Shown: positions 20,594 to 30,102 of the stretch, in pieces
How positions within the stretch are numbered: position 1 is the first letter of the stretch
Layout: every line of letters starts with the position of its first letter
Assembly (NCBI GenBank): GCA_022800315.1
Contig: JAAWQC010000005.1
Location: 1-64,000, forward strand
Source of the DNA: Clostridiales bacterium
GTDB taxonomy: Bacteria; Bacillota; Clostridia; Oscillospirales; Acutalibacteraceae
Length of the DNA: 64,000 nt
Reading direction: 5' to 3'
Translations under genes and position numbers: made by a program
The notes under the pieces: model-generated
Seen by the model: the letters and a program-made list of their open reading frames with translations, nothing else
Database searches by the model: none
What the model was told of the DNA's origin: nothing

Positions 20594-21508
20594 ATGCCGA
20601 CGCTATTTCGGCCGGAGATACGAGATGGGGACTCGTGGGGGGCGGTCTATCAGTCCATCGGGGACTGGAGACCGCTGATCCGTTACATTTTCGATAAGGA
20701 GGGGCTGGAATGCGGTCCCATAGGGCCGTGTACGCCGGGTACCAACGCGGTGTTTCAGGCAGGGAACCGGATTATCAAGATTTTTGCACCGGGGGAATCC
20801 GGCATGGATTCCGCATCCGACTTTCAAACCGAGCGGTTCGGCCTTCGCCGGGCCAACGGTCTGGGGATAGCGGCGCCGCGGCTGTATGCCGCCGGGCAGG
20901 TGGACGACCGTTACCGGTTTCGCTACCTGATCATGGAACGGGTGGACGGCAAAGCGCTGGGAAGTGTCGGGCATACCTTCAGCGATGCGCAGAAGACCAG
21001 GATAGGGCGGCAGCTGCGGCGGATCACAGAGAAGCTGAATACCGGCTGCGAAGCCTTCAACGAGGTGAAGGTGGTGGAGCGGGCCCTCGGCTGCAAACGG
21101 TGGCAGGATTTTCCTGATTCATTTACTGGGGAACGCCTGCGGTTTCTGCGGAACTATCCCCTGAACCAGAAGGATTTGGTATACGTCCATGGGGATCTGA
21201 ACCCCGATAACCTGCTGGTGGGGGAAAGGCTGACGGTCATCGACTTTGCCGACGCTGTGCTGGCGCCGGCCTGTTACGAGGAAGCGGTGGTGGCCTGTGA
21301 GCTGTTCGGCTGCGAGGGGCCGTATATGCGGGGGTACTTCGGGGATTATGACGGCGCTGCACTGGCACAGCGGTGTCTGGAGGGCCTGCTTCTTCACAAC
21401 TTCGGCGCCAATATCCTGCGGGACAACCTGGGAAACGTGTCGGAGCTGACCGGGCTAGACGTGCTGAGAGAACGGCTGTCCGGCTGGATACAGGCCGAAA
21501 AGGAATAG
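20594..21508 (+). CDS. APH-type phosphotransferase family protein
   Basis: 304 residues with a protein-kinase-like fold. The nucleotide loop region is NAVFQAGNRIIKIF with its Lys, the catalytic loop is HGDLNPDNLLV, and the metal-binding Asp lies in VIDFADA. This is the aminoglycoside/choline/hydroxyalkyl phosphotransferase superfamily; the substrate is not inferable and no antibiotic resistance claim is made. It is the last gene of a run ending at the terminator at 21517. Confidence 0.85.
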   Translation: MPTLFRPEIRDGDSWGAVYQSIGDWRPLIRYIFDKEGLECGPIGPCTPGTNAVFQAGNRIIKIFAPGESGMDSASDFQTERFGLRRANGLGIAAPRLYAAGQVDDRYRFRYLIMERVDGKALGSVGHTFSDAQKTRIGRQLRRITEKLNTGCEAFNEVKVVERALGCKRWQDFPDSFTGERLRFLRNYPLNQKDLVYVHGDLNPDNLLVGERLTVIDFADAVLAPACYEEAVVACELFGCEGPYMRGYFGDYDGAALAQRCLEGLLLHNFGANILRDNLGNVSELTGLDVLRERLSGWIQAEKE

Positions 21509-21516
21509 GACGGGTA

Positions 21517-21553
21517 ACAGACGGGCGGTCTCGAACCGTCCGTCTGTTTTTTC
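21517..21553 (+). terminator. Rho-independent terminator
   Basis: A 13-bp stem (21517-21529 with 21535-21547, one G-U pair), a 5-base loop and a TTTTTT tail, nine bases after the phosphotransferase stop. Confidence 0.92.
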
Positions 21554-21570
21554 GAAACCAGCCCGTACCC

Positions 21571-21599
21571 TTGCGGCCGTCCAGCGGATGTGATATACT
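21571..21599 (+). promoter_or_regulatory. Sigma-A promoter for the nuclease-helicase gene
   Basis: TTGCGG at 21571-21576, a 17-base spacer and TATACT at 21594-21599, right after the preceding terminator. The leader to the start codon is about 40 bases. Confidence 0.75.
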
Positions 21600-21645
21600 G
21601 TTAGAACAGATGTTCTGAAAGACTGCTATGGAGAGGAAGGCCGCC

Positions 21646-24084
21646 GTGGAAAATCATATTACCCTGCCGATTCGCCGGCTGGTCGAGTTCCTCCTGCGGG
21701 GCGGCAGCATCGACAACCGGTTCGGCGGCATGGAGTCCGCTCAGGAGGGCGCCCGTATCCACCGCCGGATACAGAAGGCGGCGGGTGACGCTTATGAAGC
21801 GGAGGTGACCCTTACCCTCGACCGGGAAGTGGGCGGCATCCGGTATACGCTGGAGGGACGGGCGGACGGTGTTTTCACTGAGGAAACCGAGATACCGGGC
21901 GATTCCGCCGGAACGGAAAAACAAACGGTCCCCCTGCTCTATGTCGACGAGATCAAAACGGTGGCCCAGCCGCTGGAAATGATCGATGAGAATTTCAACC
22001 GCACTCACTGGGCGCAGGCCATGTGCTATGCCTGTATCCTCTGTATCCAGCGGGATCTGCCCTCAATGGGGGTTCGCCTGACCTACGCCCGGCGGGAACC
22101 GGGCCGGGGCCGTCGGGGACCGGAGGAGCTCAAGCACTTCCGCCGCCGGCTGTCCCGCGAAGAGCTGGAGAGTTTTCTGGACGGCCTGCTGGAGCGATAC
22201 CGGCTGTGGGGAGAGGCGCAGCTGGAATGGATCCGCCTGCGTAACGAATCGATACAGGCGCTGCCCTTTCCCTACGGAGCCTACCGGGCGGGGCAGCGGG
22301 AGATGGCGGCGGCGGTCTACCGCACCATCGCGGCCTCCGGCCGGCTGTTCACCCAGGCGCCCACCGGCATCGGCAAGACCATATCCGCCCTCTTCCCCGC
22401 GGTGAAATCCATGGGGGAGCAGCTCAGCGACCGTCTGTTTTATCTCACCGCCAAGACCATCACGCGGCAGGCGGCGGAGCAGGCCTTCGACGGGATGCGC
22501 GGCAAGGGGCTGCGCATGCGGTCGGTCACCCTGACCGCCAAGGAAAAAATCTGCTTTCTGGGGGCGGAGCGGGCCTGCAATCCCGACGCCTGTCCCTATG
22601 CCAAAGGCCATTACGACCGGGTCAACGACGCGCTCCGCGACCTGCTGGACAGCAGCGACGCCATGGGGCGGGAGGTGATCGAAGGCTGCGCCCGGCGGCA
22701 CACTGTCTGTCCCTTTGAGCTGGCGCTGGACGCCACCCTGTGGGCGGACGGCATCATCTGCGATTACAATTACGCGTTCGATCCCCAGGTATACCTGCGC
22801 CGTTTTTTTCAGGAGGTGAACGAACGGTATGTCTTTCTGGTGGATGAAGCGCACAACCTGGTGGACCGCTCCCGCGAGATGTATTCGGCGGGTGTGGCCA
22901 AATCCGCCTTTCGAGGCGTACTGAAGGCGCTGCCGAAAAAGGATACGCTGCGGCGACCGCTGAACCGGGTGATACGCGCCCTGAACGAACGGGCGGCGGC
23001 GATGGGGGAGGAGACAGATTTTTATACGCAGGAGGAGTCGCAGACCGAATTCAACTGCCTGCTGGAGGATTTTATCGATGACTGCGGCCCGTGGCTGGAG
23101 CTGAACGCAGGAACGGACGGCGCGGAGGAAGCGCTCCAGCTCTTTTTCGACGCGCTGCACTACCTGAAAATCGCCGAGCTGTACGATGAGTGCTTCGTCA
23201 CCACCACCGAACGCAAGGGGCGGGACGTCGTCGTCAAACAGCTGTGCCTCGATCCCTCCCACGCACTGGACGGCTGTATGAAGCGGGCGCGGGCGACGGC
23301 CCTGTTCTCCGCCACGCTGACCCCCCTCGACTATTTTGCGTCGGTGCTGGGAGGGAACGACAACACGCGGACACAGGCGCTGCCCTCCCCCTACGACCGG
23401 GACCGCCTGTGTCTGCTGATGGCCGACCGAATCAGCACCCGTTACCGGGACCGGGAAGAAAGCGTCGAGCCCATCGCCGACGGTATCCGTCGGACGGTGG
23501 GCTCTCACAAGGGCAATTATATCGTCTATTTTCCCTCCTACCAGTACATGCAGACGGTGGCTGGCCGGTTTGAGGAGAAATATCCCGATGTGGATATCCT
23601 GGTGCAGCGGGGTGGAATGGACGAACAGGAACGGGAGGCGTTCCTGGCCCGCTTCGACGAGGGGAACGACCATACGCTGGTGGGATTCTGTGTGCTGGGC
23701 GGCATTTACGCCGAGGGGATCGATCTGAAGGGCAGCCGTCTCATCGGCACCATCGTGGTGGGGGTGGGGCTGCCCCAGCTCAGCGAGGAACAGAACCTGC
23801 TCAAAACTTATTACAGCCGGGACGGGCGCTCCGGTTACGATTACGCCTATACCTTCCCGGGGATGAATAAGGTGCTGCAGGCCGCCGGGCGGGTGATCCG
23901 CGGGGAAGAGGACCGCGGCGTGGTCGTGCTGATGGACGATCGGTTTACCACCGCGCAGTATCGCCGCCTGTATCCTGAACACTGGCGTGATTTCCGGGTG
24001 GTCCGAAGCGATGAGGCATTGGAGCGGGAACTGAAAGAGTTCTGGGACAGGCAGGGTCAGGCGGACGAAGGTCTGCCGCGGTAA
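21646..24084 (+). CDS. RecB-type nuclease fused to DinG/XPD-like helicase
   Basis: 812 residues. The N-terminal part (about 1-160) carries a full RecB/Cas4-like PD-(D/E)XK set: GARIHRR, Asp in EGRADGV, the EIK of YVDEIKT, and the QxxxY helix in HWAQAMCYA. The rest is a superfamily 2 XPD/DinG helicase: Walker A QAPTGIGKTIS, DEAH box VDEAHNLVDR, and four Cys positioned for an Fe-S cluster (KICFL, ACNPD, ACPYA, TVCPF). The C-terminal motif QAAGRVIRGEEDRG is motif VI. Expected activity is 5'-to-3' unwinding with coupled cleavage in DNA repair. GTG 21646 is chosen because AGGAAGG lies five bases upstream; ATG 21628 is the alternative. Confidence 0.9.
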   Translation: MENHITLPIRRLVEFLLRGGSIDNRFGGMESAQEGARIHRRIQKAAGDAYEAEVTLTLDREVGGIRYTLEGRADGVFTEETEIPGDSAGTEKQTVPLLYVDEIKTVAQPLEMIDENFNRTHWAQAMCYACILCIQRDLPSMGVRLTYARREPGRGRRGPEELKHFRRRLSREELESFLDGLLERYRLWGEAQLEWIRLRNESIQALPFPYGAYRAGQREMAAAVYRTIAASGRLFTQAPTGIGKTISALFPAVKSMGEQLSDRLFYLTAKTITRQAAEQAFDGMRGKGLRMRSVTLTAKEKICFLGAERACNPDACPYAKGHYDRVNDALRDLLDSSDAMGREVIEGCARRHTVCPFELALDATLWADGIICDYNYAFDPQVYLRRFFQEVNERYVFLVDEAHNLVDRSREMYSAGVAKSAFRGVLKALPKKDTLRRPLNRVIRALNERAAAMGEETDFYTQEESQTEFNCLLEDFIDDCGPWLELNAGTDGAEEALQLFFDALHYLKIAELYDECFVTTTERKGRDVVVKQLCLDPSHALDGCMKRARATALFSATLTPLDYFASVLGGNDNTRTQALPSPYDRDRLCLLMADRISTRYRDREESVEPIADGIRRTVGSHKGNYIVYFPSYQYMQTVAGRFEEKYPDVDILVQRGGMDEQEREAFLARFDEGNDHTLVGFCVLGGIYAEGIDLKGSRLIGTIVVGVGLPQLSEEQNLLKTYYSRDGRSGYDYAYTFPGMNKVLQAAGRVIRGEEDRGVVVLMDDRFTTAQYRRLYPEHWRDFRVVRSDEALERELKEFWDRQGQADEGLPR

Positions 24085-24147
24085 AAATCACGATACGATG
24101 GCCGTTCCATTGCGCGTAGTATCCGTATGGCGCAGCGATATGGTTCC

Positions 24148-25122
24148 CTACCGCACCAACGGCTTCATCCCCTTACGGAAGGCGGGAAGGAACCAGATGT
24201 CGTCGATTTCAAATTCCCGGCCGTTGAGGTATTCCAGCTCACCCGCGGGGGTGCTGAAATCGAACGCCAGGCGATAGGAGCACAGCGCCTGTTTCTGAAA
24301 ACCGACCCCTTTGTTGATGGCGTTGGTGCCGTATTTGCCGTCGCCTAGCAGGGGATGGCCGATGGAGGCCAGATGGGCGCGTATTTGATGGGTCCGGCCG
24401 GTCAGCAGCTCGATTTCCAGCAGGGAGCAATTATCCTTTTCCCCCAGCACCCGATAGCGGGTGGCGATGGTGCGTCCTCCGTCGGTTTTCCGGCTGGTGA
24501 TATACACCCGGTTCTGTTTCTCGTTTTTTTCGAGGAACCCCTCCAGTGTGGCCTCCTTCTGTTTCAGGACGCCGTGGACCAGGCAGAGGTAATACTTGTG
24601 CAGCTCCCGGTTTTTCAGCTTGTCATTGAGGATGCGCAGGGAGGCCGCTGTTTTGGCCGCGATGACGATGCCGCAGGTGTTGCGGTCGATGCGGTTCACC
24701 AGTGCCGGGGCAAAGCTGTTTTCCGCCGCCGGATCGTATTCACCTTTCTCGTACAGATACCGCTGGACCCGTCCGATGAGGGTGTCCCGGTATTCCCGGT
24801 CGTCGGGATGCACCAGCAGCCCCGCTTCTTTATTGAGCAGCAGTATCTGATCGTCCTCATACACCACCGACAGGCGTTTGGAGGCGGTCAGAAAGTCGTA
24901 CTGCGGCCGGCTTTCCCCCAGAAACTCGTCCTTTATGTAGAGGGTGAGCATATCCCCCGCCTGCACCCGGTCGTCGATATGGCACCGTTTGCCGTTGATC
25001 TTGATGTCCTTCTGCCGGATATGCTTGTACATGAGGGAGGACGGCAGGTCACGAAAAGTTTTTTGCAGGAACTTATCCAGCCGCTGCCCGGCGTCATTGG
25101 CGCCGATGGTGATGGTTTTCAT
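24148..25122 (-). CDS. RluA/RluD-family pseudouridine synthase
   Basis: 324 residues. An N-terminal S4 RNA-binding domain (about 10-70, with RLDKFLQKTF and DIKINGKR) precedes the synthase core. The catalytic Asp lies in NRIDRNTCGIV, the usual HRLDRxTSG motif with changes at the flanks. The C-terminal TGRTHQIRAHLASIGHPLLGD block is diagnostic. The target uridine in rRNA or tRNA cannot be told. It converges with the helicase gene, 63 bases apart. Confidence 0.93.
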   Translation of the reverse strand: MKTITIGANDAGQRLDKFLQKTFRDLPSSLMYKHIRQKDIKINGKRCHIDDRVQAGDMLTLYIKDEFLGESRPQYDFLTASKRLSVVYEDDQILLLNKEAGLLVHPDDREYRDTLIGRVQRYLYEKGEYDPAAENSFAPALVNRIDRNTCGIVIAAKTAASLRILNDKLKNRELHKYYLCLVHGVLKQKEATLEGFLEKNEKQNRVYITSRKTDGGRTIATRYRVLGEKDNCSLLEIELLTGRTHQIRAHLASIGHPLLGDGKYGTNAINKGVGFQKQALCSYRLAFDFSTPAGELEYLNGREFEIDDIWFLPAFRKGMKPLVR

Positions 25123-25156
25123 GGGGATTCAGCCCTCTCTGATAGCAGGTTTCAAG

Positions 25157-25573
25157 TCAGATGACCGGTATCTGGCGTGTGAATTTGGCGGACAATAGTT
25201 TTTGTATGTCTTTCAGGTTCTCCTGGCAGATAACGCGGTATTGGATCCAGCCGCCGTTCCCGCAGGGATACTTTTCGTGGGTATATCCCCGTACTTTACC
25301 GTACAGGGATTGAAACTGCGCGTCGGATAGGTGGATCATTACGCTAAACGCCTGTTTCTCAGCGAAAACGCGGCATATCAGCTTTTGTCTGATCCTGTGC
25401 GCGATTCCCCAGCCGTAATGGTTGCCGTAGGGAAAGGATATCTGCTGAATGGTTCCATAGTTCTGGGATAACCATGTGTTGAGCCGGGCAAATCTGTCCG
25501 CGTTTTCACCGCAATAGGCTGCCAGATCCATTATTGCCGGCGCTTGCTGTTCATCAAGCATTCTTTCGTACAC
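25157..25573 (-). CDS. DUF3788-like protein
   Basis: 138 residues from a GTG at 25573 that has GGAGG nine bases upstream; TTG 25621 would extend it by 16. Features include WLSQNYG, ISFPYGNHYGWGIAHRIRQK and the ending GNGGWIQYRVICQ, which resemble the DUF3788 family of small soluble proteins of unknown role. It lies 34 bases upstream of the pseudouridine synthase gene on the same strand. Confidence 0.65.
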   Translation of the reverse strand: MYERMLDEQQAPAIMDLAAYCGENADRFARLNTWLSQNYGTIQQISFPYGNHYGWGIAHRIRQKLICRVFAEKQAFSVMIHLSDAQFQSLYGKVRGYTHEKYPCGNGGWIQYRVICQENLKDIQKLLSAKFTRQIPVI

Positions 25574-25804
25574 GACAGTCTCCCTCCATTCCGTTACCCT
25601 GTACAGGGCGGACAAACACAACGGAATCGTCTGTCATTCTAATCGCTGCCAATGGAAATGTCAAACGCCTCCTGCCGGGGGAATGCCGCTTTTCCGCTGA
25701 CGGCGTCTCTTTTGCGCGAAGTCGAGCGGGAACGACTTTTCAAAAATAGAATTTTGTGATAAGATGTGGGAGAATTCGATATCGCGCTGAAAGGAGGCGG
25801 AACA

Positions 25805-26548
25805 ATGGCCAAAGAGGGGACCGAAAAGACCACTCCCATCCATGCGGGGCACCGTCAGCGGGTCAAGGAACGCTTCCTGAAGGAAGGGCTCGATGCTTTC
25901 GCTCCCCATGAGATACTGGAAATGCTGTTGTTTTTCGGCATTCCCCGCCGAGACACCAATGAGATCGGACACCGCCTTCTTGATACCTTCGGCAGTCTTT
26001 CCGGGGTGCTGGAAGCTCCCTACGGCGAACTGACCAAGGTGGAGGGGGTGACGGCGAACGCCGCACTGCTGATAGCTTACGCCGGCCGGCTGGCACGGGC
26101 GTATTACGACGACCGCAAGGCCTGCGGCACCATTTTGCAGACGGTGGAACAGGCAGGGGAATACCTGCAGCCCAAATTTTTGGGACGGAAGGAAGAGGCG
26201 GTGTATCTCGTGTGTCTGGACAACCGGGACCAGGTGATCAGCGGCGCTGTGGTGCGGGAAGGCAGCGTCAACGCGGCGGATATCAGCGTGCGCACCATCG
26301 TCCAGCACGCCTTGGCGCACAACGCCACCCAGGTGATCCTGTCCCATAACCATCCCAGCGGATTCGCCCTGCCCTCCCGGGCGGACGTGGCCACCACCAC
26401 CCGCATGGCGGAGGCGCTCCAGGCGGTGGACGTCCACCTGCTGGACCATATTATCGTGGCGGCGGACGACTTCGTCTCCATGCGGGATACGCCGACCATG
26501 GCCCATCTGTTTTACCCCTACTGGAACCTGCCGGAAGGGCAGAAATAG
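25805..26548 (+). CDS. radC: RadC-family JAB/MPN domain protein
   Basis: 247 residues. The N-terminal helix-hairpin-helix region includes FAPHEILEMLLFF and FGSLSGVL. The C-terminal JAB metalloprotease-like domain has the zinc motif SHNHPSGFALPSRAD. RadC was once called a DNA-repair protein, but its biochemical role is unsettled. ATG 25805 follows AAAGGAGGCGG. A possible promoter (TTTTCA 25737, TAAGAT 25760, 17-base spacer) lies just ahead. Confidence 0.92.
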   Translation: MAKEGTEKTTPIHAGHRQRVKERFLKEGLDAFAPHEILEMLLFFGIPRRDTNEIGHRLLDTFGSLSGVLEAPYGELTKVEGVTANAALLIAYAGRLARAYYDDRKACGTILQTVEQAGEYLQPKFLGRKEEAVYLVCLDNRDQVISGAVVREGSVNAADISVRTIVQHALAHNATQVILSHNHPSGFALPSRADVATTTRMAEALQAVDVHLLDHIIVAADDFVSMRDTPTMAHLFYPYWNLPEGQK

Positions 26549-26563
26549 CCGGCGATATCCGAT

Positions 26564-26592
26564 GCCCGCGACTGATTCGCGGGCGTATTTAT
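26564..26592 (+). terminator. Terminator after radC
   Basis: GCCCGCG (26564-26570) pairs with CGCGGGC (26578-26584) across a 7-base loop, followed by a T-rich tail. Confidence 0.75.
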
Positions 26593-26613
26593 TTTCCATT
26601 GGCGGCAGAAGGC

Positions 26614-26642
26614 TTGTATTTTGTCGGAAAACAGCATAAAAT
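26614..26642 (+). promoter_or_regulatory. Sigma-A promoter for the PHP-UvrD gene
   Basis: TTGTAT at 26614-26619, a 17-base spacer and TAAAAT at 26637-26642. The start codon at 26676 is only about 25 bases past the expected transcription start. Confidence 0.78.
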
Positions 26643-26675
26643 GTGTGTATTCTTTACATGTGTGGGGGAATCGGT

Positions 26676-29600
26676 ATGTTCTTGGCGGATCTGCATATCC
26701 ATTCGAAATATTCCCGGGCCACCAGCAGGGAGTGCGTGCCCGAGTACCTGGAGCTGTGGGCGCGGCGCAAGGGGATCGACCTGATCGGTACGGGAGATTT
26801 CACCCATCCTGCCTGGCGGGAAGAACTGCGGGAGAAACTGGTCCCGGCGGAGGAGGGGCTTTATGTCCTGCGGGAGGAATTCCGGCTGCGGGACGATACG
26901 GCCCCGTGGGAGAAGCGTCCCCGCTTTCTGGTGACCGGTGAAATCAGCAATATCTACAAGCGTGACGGCAAGACGCGGAAGGTTCACAACCTGATGCTCC
27001 TGCCCGGCTTGGAAGAAGCGGAGCGGCTGGCCAATAAGCTGGAGGAAATCGGCAACATCCACTCGGACGGACGCCCCATTCTGGGACTGGACAGCCGCGA
27101 CCTGCTGGAGATTGCGCTGGAGAGCTGCCCGCGCACCGAGCTGGTTCCCGCCCATATCTGGACCCCGCACTTTTCCATGTTCGGCGCTTTTTCCGACTTC
27201 AATACGGTGGAGGAATGCTTCGGCGACCTGACCTCCCATATCCACGCGCTGGAGACGGGGCTGTCCTCCGACCCGCCGATGAACTGGCGGCTGTCCCAAC
27301 TGGACCGGTATGCCCTGATCTCCAATTCCGACGCCCATTCCCCCGCCAAGCTGGGGCGGGAGGCCAACCTGCTGAGCTGTGAACTGTCCTATCCCGCCCT
27401 GATACGGGCGTTGAGCGAGAGGGACGGTGGGCTGGCGGGTACGATCGAGTTTTTCCCCGAGGAAGGGAAATATCACTTCGATGGGCACCGGAACTGCGAG
27501 GTATGCCTGAAGCCCTCCGAAACGTCGGAGGACGGGCGCTGCCCCGTCTGCGGCCGGAAGCTGACCATCGGCGTACTCCACCGGGTGGAGGAACTGGCCG
27601 ACCGGGAGGAGGGGTTTACCCTGTCCGGCGCGAAGCCCTTCGAGAGCCTGGTGCCCCTGCCCGAGGTGATCGGCGCCTCCACCGGATGCGCGGCTGCCGG
27701 TAAAAAGGTGCAGGCCCGGTATGAGGACATGCTGCGCCAGCTGGGCGACGAGTTCCGCATCCTGCGCGAGACGCCGCCGGAGGATATCGAGCGGGTAGCC
27801 GGCCCCTGTGTGGCCGAGGGCATCCGGCGGGTACGGCGGGGCCAGCTGGAAATGCGGCCCGGCTACGACGGGGAGTACGGCAGACTCCAGCTTCTCAGCG
27901 AGGGAGAAATCCGCGAGCTGTCGGGTCAGCTCAGCTTTTATGCCGCCGGGTCCGCGCCGAAGAAAAAGGCGGCAGGGGGAAAAACGGTGAAGCGCACGGC
28001 AAAGCGGGCGGAGCTGGCCGCCGAGATTCATCCGGCGGAGGCAGCGGGGCCGCTGGCGGGACTCAACGAGGAACAGCGGCAGGCCGTCACGGCGGAGGAG
28101 CCGGTGGTGGCGGTGGTCGCCGGGCCGGGAACAGGCAAGACCAAAACGCTGGTATCCCGCATCGCCTACCTGATCGGGGAGGCGGGGGTGTCGCCGTCGG
28201 AGATCACTGCGGTGACCTTTACCAACAAGGCGGCGGCGGAGATGCGCCAGCGTCTTATCAGGGAGCTGGGCGGTAAAAAAGCGGTCAGGGGGATGGTGAT
28301 CGGCACCTTCCACGCCATCTGCCTGCGTCTGCTGGCCGAGGCGGGGGAGACTTTCACCCTGATCGGCGAGGAGCAGGCCCGCGAGGTGGCCGAGGAGGTA
28401 TTGCGCGACGCGGGCGAAAAGCTGAGCGTCAAAGACTTTTTGCAGCAGGTTTCTCGAATCAAAAACGCCGCGCCGGATGAGGCGGGGACGGTTTCTCTGC
28501 CCGAGGGGCTTTTCGAACGGTATAACGACCGGCTGCGGGAATACGGCGCCTGTGATTTCGACGATGTGCTGCTGCGGGCGCTCGCGCTGGCGGAGAGCTC
28601 CGGGGAGGAGGTACCCCGCTTTCCCCGTCTGCTGGTGGATGAATTCCAGGATATCAACGAGGTGCAGTATCGGCTGGTCCGCGCCTGGAGCCGGTACGAC
28701 GGCAGCTTGTTCGTCATCGGAGACCCCGATCAGTCCATTTACGGGTTCCGCGGCTCGGATTCCCGCTGCTTCGACCGGCTGCGGGAGGACTGCCCCGACC
28801 GCCGGCTGATACGGCTGACCAAAAACTACCGCTCCACACCGCAGATACTGGACTGTGCCCTGCCGGTGATCGGCCGAAACCCCTCGACGGAGGGGGAGCG
28901 GGTACTGGAGGCGCAGAAGGACAGCGGCGAGCGGGTCCGCCTGCTGAGCGCGGCGGACGATTTCGCCGGGGCGCTGTTTATCGCCAAGGAGATTAACCGC
29001 CTGGTGGGGGGGATGGACATGCTGGACGCACAGGCGTCGGGAAACCCGGGCGGCACCGTCCGCAGCTTTTCCGACATCGCCGTGCTCTACCGCACCCACC
29101 GCCAGGCGGAGGTACTGGAAAAATGCCTGCGAATCGAAAGCATCCCCTATGTGGTCACTGGGCGCGACCAAACGCTGGAGGACGCTGTTGTCCGCGGGAC
29201 GGCGGCATTTTTCCGCCATCTGTTGGATCCTCGCGACCGTCTGTCCCTGAAGCTGTGCCTGCGCACGGTTTTTTCCTGTTCCGACGGGACGGTGGAGGAG
29301 TTGTTGGAGGCCCTGCACCGTCAGCCGGACAGGTTGGCAGAAGAGCTGTCCGAAGGACTGGGAAACGACGAGGGCTTGTTCAAATGGGCCGCCATGGCCC
29401 GTGAGTTCCGTCCCCGTGCGGCCGTGGACAAGCCCTGGGAGCTGGTAGAGGATTTCGCGCGGCAGGCAGGTCTTGACGGGACGTCAGCCCTCGGCCGGCT
29501 GCGGAATATGGCGGTGCTGCAGCCGGACATGTCCGCCCTGCTCCAGACGCTGGCGCTCGGCACCGAAGGGGACGTATCGCGCAGCGGCAGCCGTACGTAT

Positions 29601-29906
29601 CAGGCCGACGCGGTATCCCTCATGACCCTCCACGGGTCCAAGGGCCTGGAGTTTCCCGTGGTGTTTCTCAGCGGGGTGGACAAGGGAATCCTTCCGCTGG
29701 AGGCGCCGGGACGCACCGCCGACCCGGAGGAGGAGCGCCGCCTGTTTTACGTCGGCATCACGCGGGCCCGGGAGGAGCTGCTGCTCCTGACCGCCGGTGA
29801 GCCGTCAGCTTTTTTACAGGATCTGCCGGGCGCCGCTTTGTTCCGGGGGGAAGCGAGGGAGCAGAAACAGCCTTACGGCGGCAAACAGCTGAGTTTGTTC
29901 GACTGA
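26676..29906 (+). CDS. EndoQ-like PHP nuclease fused to UvrD helicase
   Basis: 1076 residues. Residues about 1-400 match an Endonuclease Q-type PHP protein: metal motifs DLHIHSKYS, GTGDFTHP and NSDAHSPAKLG, then a zinc site of two Cys pairs (CEVC and CPVC). EndoQ family enzymes nick DNA 5' of deaminated bases. After a Lys-rich linker, residues about 460-1060 are a complete superfamily 1 UvrD/PcrA helicase: GPGTGKTKTL, AVTFTNKAAAEM, LVDEFQDINEVQ, GDPDQSIYGFRG, TLHGSKGLEFP and YVGITRAREEL. I infer a nick-and-unwind machine for uracil or hypoxanthine repair. ATG 26676 is chosen with GGGGGAA upstream. Confidence 0.9.
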   Translation: MFLADLHIHSKYSRATSRECVPEYLELWARRKGIDLIGTGDFTHPAWREELREKLVPAEEGLYVLREEFRLRDDTAPWEKRPRFLVTGEISNIYKRDGKTRKVHNLMLLPGLEEAERLANKLEEIGNIHSDGRPILGLDSRDLLEIALESCPRTELVPAHIWTPHFSMFGAFSDFNTVEECFGDLTSHIHALETGLSSDPPMNWRLSQLDRYALISNSDAHSPAKLGREANLLSCELSYPALIRALSERDGGLAGTIEFFPEEGKYHFDGHRNCEVCLKPSETSEDGRCPVCGRKLTIGVLHRVEELADREEGFTLSGAKPFESLVPLPEVIGASTGCAAAGKKVQARYEDMLRQLGDEFRILRETPPEDIERVAGPCVAEGIRRVRRGQLEMRPGYDGEYGRLQLLSEGEIRELSGQLSFYAAGSAPKKKAAGGKTVKRTAKRAELAAEIHPAEAAGPLAGLNEEQRQAVTAEEPVVAVVAGPGTGKTKTLVSRIAYLIGEAGVSPSEITAVTFTNKAAAEMRQRLIRELGGKKAVRGMVIGTFHAICLRLLAEAGETFTLIGEEQAREVAEEVLRDAGEKLSVKDFLQQVSRIKNAAPDEAGTVSLPEGLFERYNDRLREYGACDFDDVLLRALALAESSGEEVPRFPRLLVDEFQDINEVQYRLVRAWSRYDGSLFVIGDPDQSIYGFRGSDSRCFDRLREDCPDRRLIRLTKNYRSTPQILDCALPVIGRNPSTEGERVLEAQKDSGERVRLLSAADDFAGALFIAKEINRLVGGMDMLDAQASGNPGGTVRSFSDIAVLYRTHRQAEVLEKCLRIESIPYVVTGRDQTLEDAVVRGTAAFFRHLLDPRDRLSLKLCLRTVFSCSDGTVEELLEALHRQPDRLAEELSEGLGNDEGLFKWAAMAREFRPRAAVDKPWELVEDFARQAGLDGTSALGRLRNMAVLQPDMSALLQTLALGTEGDVSRSGSRTYQADAVSLMTLHGSKGLEFPVVFLSGVDKGILPLEAPGRTADPEEERRLFYVGITRAREELLLLTAGEPSAFLQDLPGAALFRGEAREQKQPYGGKQLSLFD

Positions 29907-29927
29907 TAGGGGAGGCCGCCGCGTTTT

Positions 29928-29957
29928 TTGTATCGGAAGGTCGATTTGTGCTATACT
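29928..29957 (+). promoter_or_regulatory. Possible promoter and structured leader of the methyltransferase gene
   Basis: TTGTAT at 29928-29933 and TATACT at 29952-29957 with an 18-base spacer. The leader to 30103 is about 140 bases and holds a perfect hairpin TCCGCAGA-CC-TCTGCGGA (30004-30021) and further GC-rich pairing. No known riboswitch was recognised. Confidence 0.5.
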
Positions 29958-30102
29958 GTCCGCAGCGGTCGGACGGGCGGCAGCGAAAACGGTTAGGTAT
30001 CTGTCCGCAGACCTCTGCGGACGGGAAGAATCTCCTTTCGGGACGAGGGTCCCTCCGCGGCATGCGCCGCTTCATAACAAATGAAACGACCGAGGTGTCA
30101 TC

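Noticed and set aside
20594..21508. Aminoglycoside resistance gene
   Set aside because: Only the superfamily fold is supported; no subfamily features tie it to a drug.
22063..23982. 639-codon minus-strand frame
   Set aside because: Shadow of the nuclease-helicase gene, low-complexity composition and no ribosome binding site.
26589..29318. 909-codon open frame on the minus strand
   Set aside because: It lies wholly antisense to the PHP-UvrD gene. Its His/Gln/Gly-rich composition is the usual shadow of GC-rich codon usage, and it has no recognisable domain.
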